From assembly GCF_905233635.1 (NCBI RefSeq), contig NZ_CAJODG010000013.1, positions 1-62,003 on the forward strand: a stretch of DNA of 62,003 nucleotides. Reading direction: 5' to 3'. The position numbers and the translations under genes were made by a program. Origin of the DNA: Selenomonas sp. AE3005. GTDB taxonomy: Bacteria; Bacillota; Negativicutes; Selenomonadales; Selenomonadaceae. A model generated the notes under the pieces. That model made no database searches and was not told the DNA's origin. It saw nothing but the letters and a program-made list of their open reading frames with translations. Of the stretch, positions 34,356 to 43,204 are shown piece by piece. The stretch's first letter is position 1, and every line of letters begins with the position of its first letter.

Positions 34356-34802
34356 TTATGCCTGTCCGAGAACTTCCAAACGCTTTACGCCATCTACCAT
34401 GCGCAGTTTATCCAGGAGCGCCTCCAAATCTACGCTGAGATTCATGGTCTCAATGGATACCGTGGCATTGGCCACACCCTGCAAGGGAATGCCCTGGTTG
34501 ATGGTCATAACGCTGCCGGAATCGGCAGAAATCGTCTTCAGCACATTGGACAGTACACCTTTTTTGTGTTCCAGCAGGAAAGTCAACGTGACAATCTTAT
34601 TCTGGCTGGCTTCATAGAAGGGGAATACATAATCCTTATACTTGTAATAAGCACTACGGGACAATTCCATCTTTTCTACAGCTTCATTGATGGTGCGTGC
34701 GTCACCACGCTTAAGCATTTCTTTAACTTTGATAGTCTTTTTTATAGCTTCCGGGAGAATTTCTTCACGGACAAGGAAAAAACCACTTTTCTGTTCGTTC
34801 AT
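34356..34802 (-). CDS. pheB: ACT-domain protein, UPF0735/PheB family
   Basis: A 148-aa protein with an N-terminal HTH-like helical part (FFLVREEILPEAIKKTIKV, then RSAYYKYKDYVFPF) and a C-terminal ACT domain (IVTLTFLLEHKKGVLSNVL). Homologues commonly precede hom-thrB or pheA and are thought to sense amino acids; the biochemical role is not settled. The second ATG of an ATGATG pair is used because GGAGG is 7 nt away; the first is 4 nt away. It lies 24 bp before hom and is the first gene of the operon. Confidence 0.85.
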   Translation of the reverse strand: MNEQKSGFFLVREEILPEAIKKTIKVKEMLKRGDARTINEAVEKMELSRSAYYKYKDYVFPFYEASQNKIVTLTFLLEHKKGVLSNVLKTISADSGSVMTINQGIPLQGVANATVSIETMNLSVDLEALLDKLRMVDGVKRLEVLGQA

Positions 34803-34842
34803 CATTACGCCTCCAATGGATAATATTCTACTGACAAAAGAT

Positions 34843-34872
34843 AGTATACCATACGTTGTATACATTTGTCAC
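34843..34872 (-). promoter_or_regulatory. Promoter of the pheB-hom-thrB operon
   Basis: On the minus strand GTGACA (34867-34872) and TATACT (34843-34848) with an 18-bp spacer, about 40 bp upstream of the first gene. Two GTATAC palindromes lie in and next to the spacer, a possible operator. No attenuator or T-box leader is visible. Confidence 0.6.
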
Positions 34873-34964
34873 TTATAAATTTTACAAACGTCTACATTAC
34901 CCATACTTTTTTTACGTTAATTGTATCATTTGAGCTAAAATAATAGTATATTTTACACATTTTA

Positions 34965-35561
34965 TTAGTTTTTAGCTGCCTTTATTTTACTTTCAGTACC
35001 ATTTAAAAGACGGCCAATATTAGCATGATGACGAATAATGATAAAGGCTGCCGCCAAAACACCAAAGAGAATAAACGGCAGTTCATAACCCAGCAGCCAG
35101 GCCAGCAGCGGTACGCAAGCTGCAGCCACCATCGAACCTAAGGAAACATACCCCGTAGCCTTCACAATGGCCAGCCAGATAAGGAATACAATCAGGGCCG
35201 GCATAGGCATCAGTACTACCATGACACCCAGGCCCGTAGCTACACCTTTGCCGCCTTTGAACTTCAGGAACAACGAACAGGAATGCCCCACGATGGCCAA
35301 AATGCCACAGATAATCATAAATACAGGTGTACCCACCAGCAGGGAACCGGCGTAAACACTGACAGCACCCTTGGCAAAATCCAGCAGGAAAATTGCCGTA
35401 CCGGCAGTTTTGCCCAGTGTACGCCAGGCATTAGTAGCCCCGATATTTTTACTGCCATGCTCACGCAAGTCCGTATGCCAAAAAACTTTTCCCAGCCAAA
35501 GGCCATTGGGAATCGAGCCCAGAATATAAGCCAGTATTCCTGCTATAAGCATATTTTCCAT
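34965..35561 (-). CDS. plsY: Glycerol-3-phosphate acyltransferase PlsY
   Basis: Integral membrane enzyme that acylates glycerol-3-phosphate from acyl-phosphate, the first step of phospholipid synthesis. The 198-aa protein has about five hydrophobic segments and the three signature motifs: GSIPNGLWLGK near 16, GSKNIGATNAWRTLG near 36-50, and KFKGGKGVATGLG near 103. Its ATG shares a base with the der stop, a frequent gene pairing. Confidence 0.95.
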   Translation of the reverse strand: MENMLIAGILAYILGSIPNGLWLGKVFWHTDLREHGSKNIGATNAWRTLGKTAGTAIFLLDFAKGAVSVYAGSLLVGTPVFMIICGILAIVGHSCSLFLKFKGGKGVATGLGVMVVLMPMPALIVFLIWLAIVKATGYVSLGSMVAAACVPLLAWLLGYELPFILFGVLAAAFIIIRHHANIGRLLNGTESKIKAAKN

Positions 35562-36892
35562 CAGTAATCCTCCTCCTCGTCACGTGCCCGTACAATCAGA
35601 CGGATAGGCGTTCCCTCGAAACCATACATTTCACGCAGGCGGTTTTCAATAAACCGCAGATAGGAGAAGTGCATAAGTTCCGGATCATTGACGAAGATGA
35701 TGAACTTCGGCGGTTTGATATCGGCCTGCGTCATAAAGAGAATCTTTAAGCGGCGGCCACGGTGCATCGGCGGCGGATTGATGGATACCGCATCGCGGAT
35801 GAGTTCGTTAAGGACGCTGGTCTTAATACGCATGGACTGCTGTTCGGCTACGTATTTAACCAGTTCCGTCACACGGCCAACGCGCTGACCGGTCAGTGCC
35901 GACGCATAGAGTACCGGCGCATACTGCAGGAAACCAATTTCCTCTCGCAAATCTTCAGTAAAGCGCAGGGTTGACTTGTCATCTTTTTCAGGATAAATAT
36001 CCCACTTGTTGACAACAATCACTACGCCCTTGCCGGACTCATGCGCATAACCGGCAATCTTCTTATCCTGTTCGGTGATACCTTCAAAGGCGTTAATTAC
36101 CATCAGCACAACATCAGCGCGGTCGATAGCACGCAGGGAGCGCATAACACTGTACCGCTCTACCGGTTCATCAATCTTACCGCGGCGGCGCATACCTGCC
36201 GTATCAATCAGCATGAACTTCATATCGTCCTTGACGAAATGCGTGTCAATGGCATCACGGGTGGTGCCGGCCACATCACTGACGATAACTCGTTCTTCGC
36301 CAAGCAGCTGGTTAACGAGCGAGGACTTGCCGACATTCGGACGGCCGATAACGGCAATACTGATTTCGTCCTCGTCCTTTTCTTCCGGAACTTCTTCGGG
36401 GAAGGCCGCTACGATAGCATCCAGCAGGTCGCCCAGATTCATGACGTTGGTAGCCGACAGGGGAATCGGGTCACCCAGGCCCAGATTATAGAACTCATAA
36501 ATGTTCATTTCGAGCTGTGGGCTGTCAATTTTATTGACACCCAAGATTACCGGCTTTTTCGTATTGCGCAGAATCTTGGCTACTTCTTCATCAGAGGTTG
36601 TCAGGCCTGCCCGGCCATCAACCAGGAAGAGAATTACATCAGCCTCTTCCATGGCTATTTCCGCCTGGCTGCGCATGGATTTTAAAATATGGTTGCTCTC
36701 ATCGAATTCGATACCACCGGTATCAATCATGGTAAACTCATGGTTCAGCCATTCTGCGTCCAGATAAATTCTGTCCCGGGTAACGCCGGGCATATCGTCA
36801 ACGATGGAAACACGTTTCTTGCCAATCTGATTAAACAGCGTGGACTTGCCCACATTTGGGCGTCCGACGATGGCAACGATAGGTTTGCTCAT
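35561..36892 (-). CDS. der: Ribosome-assembly GTPase Der (EngA)
   Basis: Double-GTPase needed for 50S ribosomal subunit assembly. The 443-aa protein has two tandem G domains, GRPNVGKSTLFNQ near 10 and GRPNVGKSSLVNQ near 186, with their G4 motifs NKID and NKWD, then the C-terminal KH-like domain (PPMHRGRRLKILFMTQ near 360). It lies 21 bp after the DUF512 gene and overlaps plsY by one base. Confidence 0.97.
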   Translation of the reverse strand: MSKPIVAIVGRPNVGKSTLFNQIGKKRVSIVDDMPGVTRDRIYLDAEWLNHEFTMIDTGGIEFDESNHILKSMRSQAEIAMEEADVILFLVDGRAGLTTSDEEVAKILRNTKKPVILGVNKIDSPQLEMNIYEFYNLGLGDPIPLSATNVMNLGDLLDAIVAAFPEEVPEEKDEDEISIAVIGRPNVGKSSLVNQLLGEERVIVSDVAGTTRDAIDTHFVKDDMKFMLIDTAGMRRRGKIDEPVERYSVMRSLRAIDRADVVLMVINAFEGITEQDKKIAGYAHESGKGVVIVVNKWDIYPEKDDKSTLRFTEDLREEIGFLQYAPVLYASALTGQRVGRVTELVKYVAEQQSMRIKTSVLNELIRDAVSINPPPMHRGRRLKILFMTQADIKPPKFIIFVNDPELMHFSYLRFIENRLREMYGFEGTPIRLIVRARDEEEDY

Positions 36893-36913
36893 TGTCAGCC
36901 TTCTTTCTTGTAC

Positions 36914-38320
36914 TTATTCCACAGTTTTCGTATAACCTGCATTACTCTGCCAGGTATAGGCAGTTTCGCCGCTGCGGTTCTTATGATAATTTGACCAGTC
37001 AGTAAGTGCATGGTAGTAATCTGCCCCACCTTGCACCGGTTCTACGCGGATATCCCGGAAATGCGCGGCAAATTCCTGTAGGCTCATATCGTCAAGGAAG
37101 ATATCCTCCCCCGCCCTAAGTGCCGGTTCGGGGATAATCAGTGCCTGCCGCTTATCACCTTCAGGCATAGCCTGCAATGCATCGATAATATCTTTCGCTG
37201 TCAAAAGTCCCGATACATTGACCGTCGCCCCAAAATGCTTATTCTCCACGGGGACAATGCGCACCTGCAAATTGCGGACATGCAGGGACTTAGCCAATTT
37301 TTCCAAAACCGGCGCAACAGCGATTCCCGTAACCACATCAATAACAAATGGTTCGTCGTAGCCGTCTGACATGTCAAAATCCTGACATGTCATTTCCCAG
37401 TCATTGATAAAACTGCGCGTCAGGCCAATGCCATTATCGAGCTGCGGAAAGCCGTCATAGAAATCCGTAGGCGGTACGTCACGCCCGGCCAGGAAGTAAA
37501 ATTCATCTCCCAGATAGAGGAAAGTACGGCCTTCTTCCTGCTGAAATTTACGCTGCCACTGCTCGACCATATCAATGACCTTGCCAGCACTTTCCCGGTC
37601 AAACTGCTGCAGGGGATACGGGTCAGTGCGGTATTTGGTGATACCCACAGGCACTATAGCCATGGACAGGGCATGCGGACGGCGGGCGGCGATTTCGCGA
37701 ATAGAACGTTCCAATTCTTCGCCGTCATTAAGCCCTGCACAGAGCACAATCTGCGTATGGTATTCGGCGCCGGCCTTTTCCAGATTTTCGAGCTGCTCGG
37801 TAATCCGCGCCGCCCCCTTGCAGCGCAGCATCTGTGCCCGAAGGTCCGGATTCATGCACTGCACCGACACATAGAGCGGTGACAAATGGAACTGTTCTAT
37901 GCGTTTGAAATCTGCCGGTCCCATATTGGTCATGGTCACAAAGTTACCATAGAGGAAGGACAGGCGGTAATCATCATCTTTAATCGACAGGCTGTCCCGC
38001 ATATCCGGGGCAATCATATTGACAAAGCAGAAATAGCAGTTATTGGCACATTTGCGAATGCCGTCAAATACTGCCGACTCAAACTCCACACCGAGTTCTT
38101 CATCAAAATCCTTGTCAAAGGAAATGATTTCCCGGTCACCATCGGCATGTTCTACCAGCAGGTCAATCTCTTCATCGGCCATGGCAAAACTCACATCAAT
38201 AATATCACGCAGCGGCTGCTCATTGATGGCGATGATTTTATCGCCGGGAGCCAGCTCCAGTTCTTCAGCCAGACTCCCCTCATTTACTCGGGAAATTATC
38301 CCCGCGTATTCCTTTCTCAT
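36914..38320 (-). CDS. PDZ-containing radical SAM protein, DUF512 family
   Basis: Function not established. The 468-aa protein begins with a PDZ-like module (NEGSLAEELELAPGDKIIAI), has a radical-SAM-like cysteine set in KCANNCYFCFVNM near 90, then a TIM-barrel-like region (YRLSFLYGNFVTMTN) and a C-terminal DUF512 domain (FLYLGDEFYFLAGR near 285). Members of this family occur beside der in Firmicutes and cyanobacteria. The upstream ribosome site is weak (GAAAGAGAT). A terminator lies about 40 bp upstream, so it likely starts its own transcript with der and plsY. Confidence 0.8.
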   Translation of the reverse strand: MRKEYAGIISRVNEGSLAEELELAPGDKIIAINEQPLRDIIDVSFAMADEEIDLLVEHADGDREIISFDKDFDEELGVEFESAVFDGIRKCANNCYFCFVNMIAPDMRDSLSIKDDDYRLSFLYGNFVTMTNMGPADFKRIEQFHLSPLYVSVQCMNPDLRAQMLRCKGAARITEQLENLEKAGAEYHTQIVLCAGLNDGEELERSIREIAARRPHALSMAIVPVGITKYRTDPYPLQQFDRESAGKVIDMVEQWQRKFQQEEGRTFLYLGDEFYFLAGRDVPPTDFYDGFPQLDNGIGLTRSFINDWEMTCQDFDMSDGYDEPFVIDVVTGIAVAPVLEKLAKSLHVRNLQVRIVPVENKHFGATVNVSGLLTAKDIIDALQAMPEGDKRQALIIPEPALRAGEDIFLDDMSLQEFAAHFRDIRVEPVQGGADYYHALTDWSNYHKNRSGETAYTWQSNAGYTKTVE

Positions 38321-38359
38321 ATATTTATATCTCTTTCATTCTAGTTCTAATTAAACAAA

Positions 38360-38382
38360 GGAGTGATGGAAAACATCACTCC
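38360..38382 (-). terminator. Terminator after the S1-domain gene
   Basis: GGAGTGATG (38360-38368) pairs perfectly with CATCACTCC (38374-38382) across 5 nt. On the minus strand it is followed by TTTGTTTAATT. It lies 31 bp after the S1 gene stop. Confidence 0.8.
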
Positions 38383-38413
38383 CCTGAGTTTATTCATTTA
38401 TTTAGCTAAGCTC

Positions 38414-39452
38414 TTAGTTAGCTTTCGTGATGGACAGCGAAATGCGTTTACGCTTCGTGTCGATGCGCAGAACCTTAACCTTAACTTCATCGCCAACATG
38501 AACAGCCTCGTCAGCACGTTCAATGCGCTTTTCAGCCAGTTCACCCATCGGAATCAGACCGTCAAAGCCCGGTTCGATTTCCATGAAAGCACCGAAATCA
38601 GTCAGTTTGATGATTTTGCCTTCAATGATGTCGCCTTCAGCATACTTTTCAGCATTATCGAGCCACGGATCACGCATGGTGTCTTTTACGGACAGGGAAA
38701 TGCGTTTTGCTTCCTGATCAATGCTCTTCACGTATACATCCAGTTCCTGACCAACTTCGAGGACATCAGACGGATGCTTAACACGGTTCCAAGCCAGGTC
38801 GGAGATATGTGCCAAACCATCTACGCCGCCGATATCGATGAATGCACCATAGTCAACGATACGCTTAACGGTACCGCGAACCACCGTGTCAGCCTGCAGT
38901 TTGGAGAATACTTCGTCTTCCTTCTCAGCACGTACAGCCTCGAGGAGCTTACGGCGAGAAAGAACGAGACGCTGCTTGTGAACATCGATTTCGATGATTT
39001 CACATTCAACAGTCTGGCCAACATATACAGACAGATCCTTCACGAAGTGAAGTTCCATCTGGGAGGCCGGAATGAAACCACGGAGACCGTTAACGGAGGC
39101 AACGAGGCCGCCCTTAACAACCTGGTTAATCTGAGCCTGAACGGTTTCGCCGCGTTCCATGATAGCTTCCATATCTTTCCAGGCAACCATGCGGTCAGCT
39201 TTTACCTTGGACAGGATGCCGCCGTTGTCGCCGCCCAGGGAAACGATGTAAACATCGATTTTGTCGCCAACTTTTACTACGTCCTCAGCGGACTCCGGAG
39301 CCGGGTAAGCCCTGCTTGTATCCGATATCAACATAGGCCTCATCACGGGAAACCTGGATAACTTCACCGGTTACAACGGTGCGCTCCTGGATATCCGGCA
39401 TTGCATTTTCAGCCTCTGCTAAGAGTTCTTCCATATTCATCTGTTCTGACAC
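38414..39452 (-). pseudogene. rpsA: S1-domain (ribosomal protein S1-like) gene with a frameshifting deletion
   Basis: An RNA-binding S1 homologue that normally has four S1 repeats and follows ispH in this group. Reading from GTG 39452 (AAGGAGG 10 nt upstream) or ATG 39440 (overlapping the ispH stop) gives MNMEELLAEAENAMPDIQ, then VVTGEVIQVSRDEAYVDIG, YKQ, and a stop at 39285 after 55 codons. The rest of S1 domain 1 and domains 2-4 (FIPASQME, GLAHISDLAW, GLIPMGELAE) lie in the next frame down to 38414. Between YKQ and AYPAPESAED about nine residues expected in S1 domain 1 are missing. A downstream GTG at 39367 could start a 317-aa truncated product. Real mutation or assembly error cannot be told apart here. 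Confidence 0.75.
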
Positions 39453-40264
39453 TTTTTATATACCTCCTTGATAATCCAGTCAGGTGTTGAAGCACCTGCT
39501 GTAATACCAATTTTTTCAATTTTATCAAACCACTCGTCCTGCAGTTCCTCTGCAGTTTCGATGTGGTAAGTTAAGCATTTTTCCTCACAAATCCGCGCCA
39601 GCCGCGTGGTATTGGCACTGTTCTTACCGCCAATCACCAGCATTAAATCGACCTTGGCAGCTAACTCCAGAGCTGCTGCCTGCCGCTGATCCGTAGCTGT
39701 ACATATGGTGCGCTGTATGCGTATATCACGGGACTTTTCCAATAACCGTGACACAATCTGCTTGAATTTAGCACCAGAGAATGTCGTCTGACATACAATC
39801 CCTAACTTAGCGCAGGAATGTAATGCCTCTGCCTCTTCCTCTGTCTCCACAATTGCCGCTTTACCGTCAGACCATTCAAAAATACTGTGGACCTCCGGAT
39901 GACGCTTTTCACCGATAATGACAACACTATAGCCATCATCAACCAGCGCTTTTGCGGAAAGCTGTGCTTTTTTTACATGAGGACAAGTCGCATCCACAAG
40001 TTCGAGCCCGCGTTTTTCCGCCTCGGCGTAAATCTTCGGACCTACACCATGCGAACGAATTATTATCGTCCCTTCGTCCATCTCCGCCAATTCGTCAACG
40101 GTACCAACGCCTTCACTTCGCAAGCGTTCCACCATCTGCGGATTATGGATTATCGGTCCTAATGTGCAGGCTTTGCCATCTGAAGAAGCATTTTCCTTGG
40201 CAATAGATATGGCGCGCTTTACACCATAACAAAAGCCTAGATAATCTGCCAAAATGACTTCCAT
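39437..40264 (-). CDS. ispH: 4-hydroxy-3-methylbut-2-enyl diphosphate reductase
   Basis: Last step of the MEP isoprenoid pathway, a 4Fe-4S enzyme. The 275-aa protein has the three cluster cysteines in GFCYGVKRAI (Cys13), DATCPHVKK near 95 and TICTATDQRQ near 188, plus GKNSANTTRL near 212. Its stop overlaps the start of the S1-domain gene, the usual partner (in some clostridia the two are fused). A promoter lies about 70 bp upstream. Confidence 0.96.
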   Translation of the reverse strand: MEVILADYLGFCYGVKRAISIAKENASSDGKACTLGPIIHNPQMVERLRSEGVGTVDELAEMDEGTIIIRSHGVGPKIYAEAEKRGLELVDATCPHVKKAQLSAKALVDDGYSVVIIGEKRHPEVHSIFEWSDGKAAIVETEEEAEALHSCAKLGIVCQTTFSGAKFKQIVSRLLEKSRDIRIQRTICTATDQRQAAALELAAKVDLMLVIGGKNSANTTRLARICEEKCLTYHIETAEELQDEWFDKIEKIGITAGASTPDWIIKEVYKKCQNR

Positions 40265-40333
40265 ACATCAACCACCATAATTTAATTATGCGAAATTGGT
40301 ATAGGACATACCCTTTTTCACAATCTATCATAC

Positions 40334-40363
40334 ATAATAGCATAGCCAGACGGCATTTGGCAA
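40334..40363 (-). promoter_or_regulatory. Promoter of ispH
   Basis: On the minus strand TTGCCA (40358-40363) and TATTAT (40334-40339) with an 18-bp spacer, about 70 bp before ispH. The remaining 40265-40396 gap shows nothing else of note. Confidence 0.5.
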
Positions 40364-40396
40364 GAAAATTTTTGACAATTGACCTTTATTTTTTTG

Positions 40397-41029
40397 TCAG
40401 TTCCTGGCTTTAACCACCAGTATGCAATGTCCCTGGACAGCAATTGTCCCAGCATTCCCTAAAGTAGTAGTGACAATTTCTTCGTCCGGATAAGACAACC
40501 GGCTGCAGATATACAGGCTGGTATCCGCAGGCCAGCCGTTCTTCAGCAATAGTTCGGGAATTGTATGCGAATTGTATTTACCATCAGTCAGCATGCCCAT
40601 GATTTTGCCGGGAGCATAATTTATGGCGTCAGCTGCCGGCACGCGGCCATGAAAACTCACCCACTGGGCATCATGCCACGGCAGGGCCAGGCTGGCAAAG
40701 GCATATTGCATAGCGCTTATGCCGGGAATAACCTGCAAAGACTCAGGAGAAAACTCCCGGCGCAGGGCATCAAGCAGTGAGTAATAGCCCGGGTCCCCCG
40801 AAACCATCACCACCACATCATGCTCGGTCAGCTGCGACGCCATAAAAGCCATAACGCCCTTGATATCTGCCGTAACAGCCATTGTTTCCTGCCCGGCATG
40901 GGCAAATTGTGCCAGAGCACGCCGGCCGCCGACTAGTATCTTGGCTGACTTGATAGCCTGCAATGCTTTAGGAACAATATAAGCCTCATTTCCCGGGCCG
41001 ATACCGGCGACAATTATCTTATGTTTCAT
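40397..41029 (-). CDS. cbiE: Cobalt-precorrin-7 (C5)-methyltransferase, CbiE
   Basis: SAM-dependent ring methylation in anaerobic cobalamin synthesis. The start MKHKIIVAGIGPGN is used because GGGAGG lies 6 nt upstream and the GIGPGN motif opens the tetrapyrrole methylase fold; an in-frame extension of 22 codons lies inside cbiD. The 210-aa protein carries VMVSGDPGYYSLLDALR near 97 and VIPGISAMQYAF near 122. There is no fused CbiT decarboxylase domain, so a separate CbiT is needed elsewhere. It overlaps cbiD by 11 bp. Confidence 0.9.
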   Translation of the reverse strand: MKHKIIVAGIGPGNEAYIVPKALQAIKSAKILVGGRRALAQFAHAGQETMAVTADIKGVMAFMASQLTEHDVVVMVSGDPGYYSLLDALRREFSPESLQVIPGISAMQYAFASLALPWHDAQWVSFHGRVPAADAINYAPGKIMGMLTDGKYNSHTIPELLLKNGWPADTSLYICSRLSYPDEEIVTTTLGNAGTIAVQGHCILVVKARN

Positions 41030-42137
41030 CTTGTACCTCCCAGCCCCAGGCTCTGCCCATTTGCGCAGCCATGTCATCCATGCCCAAGAGTTCACCTGTA
41101 AGGCTCACCAATACTGTCCCCACCTGCACCTTTTGGAACAGATAACGCTCTGCCCGCATACTGGCCTGTTGGGCCAGTCGCTGGCAAACTGTCTGCCGCA
41201 GATTATAAGCCGTCAGTACCGCCAAAGCATCTTCCGTGGTATTGCTGGCCAGCAGCTGCTGTACCCCCTGCGTACTCATGCCGGCCGCAGCAGCATAGGC
41301 CGACATGGTTTCCAGCCGGGCATCGGCAATGCGGTTATGCGTATAAAACACCCCGGCCGCTACTTTCACCAGTTTACCGATATGACCAAAGAGCATAATC
41401 CGTTTAACATCGCGTTTGGCTGCCGCCTCCAGCATAAAGCCGATAAAATTACTGGTCTGCACCATGGCCTCGCGGGGCAGCTGCCAGCGTACAGCAATTC
41501 TTTCCCCAATTTTGCCCGGCACAAAGATTAAATCGGCAAAACCTGCGGCTCTCGCCACATCTATCTGGGGCACCAGTGAATTTTTAAAGCCCTCTTCTGA
41601 CATCGGTCGCAGGACACCTGTTGTACCAATCACCGACAGGCCGCCTTCCACCCCGAGGACAGGATTTAATGTCTGCCGGGCCAGTTCTACACCGTCCGGA
41701 ATAGAAATCGTAACCTCCAGTGGCAGTTCCTCACGGCCTGACAATTCAGCAACGGTCTGCCGGATAAGCTGCCGAGGGCCGGGATTTATCGAAGGTTCCC
41801 CCACCGCCACCGATAAGCCTGGTTTGGTTACACGGCCGATTCCCTCACCAGCCTTAAAGATTATTTCGCCCTGCTCTCCCGGTAAATGACGTACCGCTGT
41901 GAACACGGAAACGCCATTGGTAATATCCGGGTCATCCCCGGAAAATTTAATGACCTCTGCCTCCAGCCCTCTGTCCGTTTCCCGTACTGCCTGCACAGGA
42001 ATAATCAGCTTTGTGCCGTCCAGGGCTGTAAGTTCGACGTTTTCCCATTCCAGCCCGGCCTCGTATAATAGAACAGCTTTTACCCCGGCTGCAGCACAAG
42101 CGCCAGTCGTGTAGCCGCTGCGTAATTCATCTGCCAC
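41019..42137 (-). CDS. cbiD: Cobalt-precorrin-5B C1-methyltransferase
   Basis: C1 methylation in the anaerobic cobalamin pathway. The 372-aa protein opens with LRSGYTTGACAAAGVKA, the family hallmark, and has NPGPRQLIRQTV near 137 and GTTGVLRPMSEE near 192. It begins with GTG; CAGGG lies about 6 nt upstream. A terminator ends only about 20 bp before the start, and there is no cobalamin riboswitch in that space. Only cbiD and cbiE of the pathway are in the window. Confidence 0.93.
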   Translation of the reverse strand: MADELRSGYTTGACAAAGVKAVLLYEAGLEWENVELTALDGTKLIIPVQAVRETDRGLEAEVIKFSGDDPDITNGVSVFTAVRHLPGEQGEIIFKAGEGIGRVTKPGLSVAVGEPSINPGPRQLIRQTVAELSGREELPLEVTISIPDGVELARQTLNPVLGVEGGLSVIGTTGVLRPMSEEGFKNSLVPQIDVARAAGFADLIFVPGKIGERIAVRWQLPREAMVQTSNFIGFMLEAAAKRDVKRIMLFGHIGKLVKVAAGVFYTHNRIADARLETMSAYAAAAGMSTQGVQQLLASNTTEDALAVLTAYNLRQTVCQRLAQQASMRAERYLFQKVQVGTVLVSLTGELLGMDDMAAQMGRAWGWEVQDET

Positions 42138-42157
42138 AAAAATCCCTGCCTTTCAAA

Positions 42158-42180
42158 AAAGCCGCCATAACGGCGGCTTT
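42158..42180 (-). terminator. Terminator between the flippase-like gene and cbiD
   Basis: AAAGCCGCC (42158-42166) pairs with GGCGGCTTT (42172-42180) across 5 nt; A- and T-runs flank both sides. It overlaps the stop codon of the upstream gene and ends the long 43-58 kb directon. Confidence 0.9.
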
Positions 42181-43169
42181 TATTTATTCAACTGACGATT
42201 GAGGAAATCACGGCCAAAAACAGTCAGTGTATAGTAGAAACCAATTAAGAAAGGAATATACTCTGCGATAAGCCGCCAGCATACGGCCACAATCCCTACG
42301 GTTCCGGCAGGCACCGTTTCACTGAAGAGCAGTACAAAGCCGCCTTCAGCAATGCCCGAACCTCCGGGAGTCGGCGTAAAATACAGGAGCATATTGAGGA
42401 ATATCATGCGCCCCATTACCGTGTACCAGTCCGCGTCCGTAACGCCCAGTCCGAGCAAAAGACAGGGAACTATTGCATAAATGCACAACAGGTTAAGGCC
42501 TGACTCCACAAACACCAGGAGCATTTTCCAAGGCGCCTGCAGGAGCAGATTGATAGCACACTTGGTATCGCGGTAAAAGGCAAAAATCTTGCGGCGCCGC
42601 TGATGGCGCATGTGCCGGGTAAAGCGGATAACAAAATAATCCAAAAAGCCCCTTCTTGCCCCGATTACAATAGCTACAATGACCACAAAAGCTGTAATTG
42701 TTATGGCCATCAGTGTTGTATTGGATACGCCCGGCACAATGCCATTATCATGCATAAAGATAAACGGCATACAAAGCACCAGAAAGAAAATCGACAGCAG
42801 CGTGCGAACGATAACCAAAACAGTAGCCTTGCCCGTAGGCACACCAGCATGACGCAAAAACATCAGCTGGGCCACAGCCCCGCCCGTCGCCCCGGGAGTC
42901 AGCAAAGCCAGGAAGTAATTGCCAAACACGACCTGTACCGCTTGATATAAAGTTATTTTCTCATTGGATATCTTTACCATGTGCATCAGGCGGCTGCCAT
43001 CAAAGAACATGCCCAACGCCACGGCAAAAACGGCCAAGCCAATCGACCACGGCTGAAACTGGTTAAGATTCCGCAGGGTATTGATATCCACGGTAGTGTA
43101 AATAACCACACCGGAAATTATCACAACCAGCAATATTAAACCAATAAACCGCTTGTAAAATTTATTCAT
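42180..43169 (-). CDS. Flippase-like integral membrane protein (UPF0104/YbhN family)
   Basis: A 329-aa protein with about eight membrane helices, in the lysylphosphatidylglycerol-synthase-type TM region family (COG0392). The GNYFLALLTPGATGGAVAQL motif near 88-107 and FTPTPGGSGIAEGG near 263 are the conserved reentrant-like segments. A basic loop (RHMRHQRRRKIFAFYRD) is cytoplasmic. No synthetase domain is fused, so lipid flipping or lipid-linked substrate transport is inferred. It follows folE2 by 35 bp and is the last gene of the long directon. Confidence 0.8.
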   Translation of the reverse strand: MNKFYKRFIGLILLVVIISGVVIYTTVDINTLRNLNQFQPWSIGLAVFAVALGMFFDGSRLMHMVKISNEKITLYQAVQVVFGNYFLALLTPGATGGAVAQLMFLRHAGVPTGKATVLVIVRTLLSIFFLVLCMPFIFMHDNGIVPGVSNTTLMAITITAFVVIVAIVIGARRGFLDYFVIRFTRHMRHQRRRKIFAFYRDTKCAINLLLQAPWKMLLVFVESGLNLLCIYAIVPCLLLGLGVTDADWYTVMGRMIFLNMLLYFTPTPGGSGIAEGGFVLLFSETVPAGTVGIVAVCWRLIAEYIPFLIGFYYTLTVFGRDFLNRQLNK

Positions 43170-43204
43170 GCAAACCGTCCCTCAGGATAGTTATTTATTC
43201 GCCC

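Noticed and set aside
39285..39452. Programmed frameshift as explanation of the S1 gene break
   Set aside because: About nine conserved residues are missing as well as the frame changing, so a simple one-base slip would not restore a complete S1 domain.
40373..40405. TTGACA...TGTCAG dyad after cbiE as a terminator
   Set aside because: Short stem with a long T-rich interior and no GC clamp; too weak to call.
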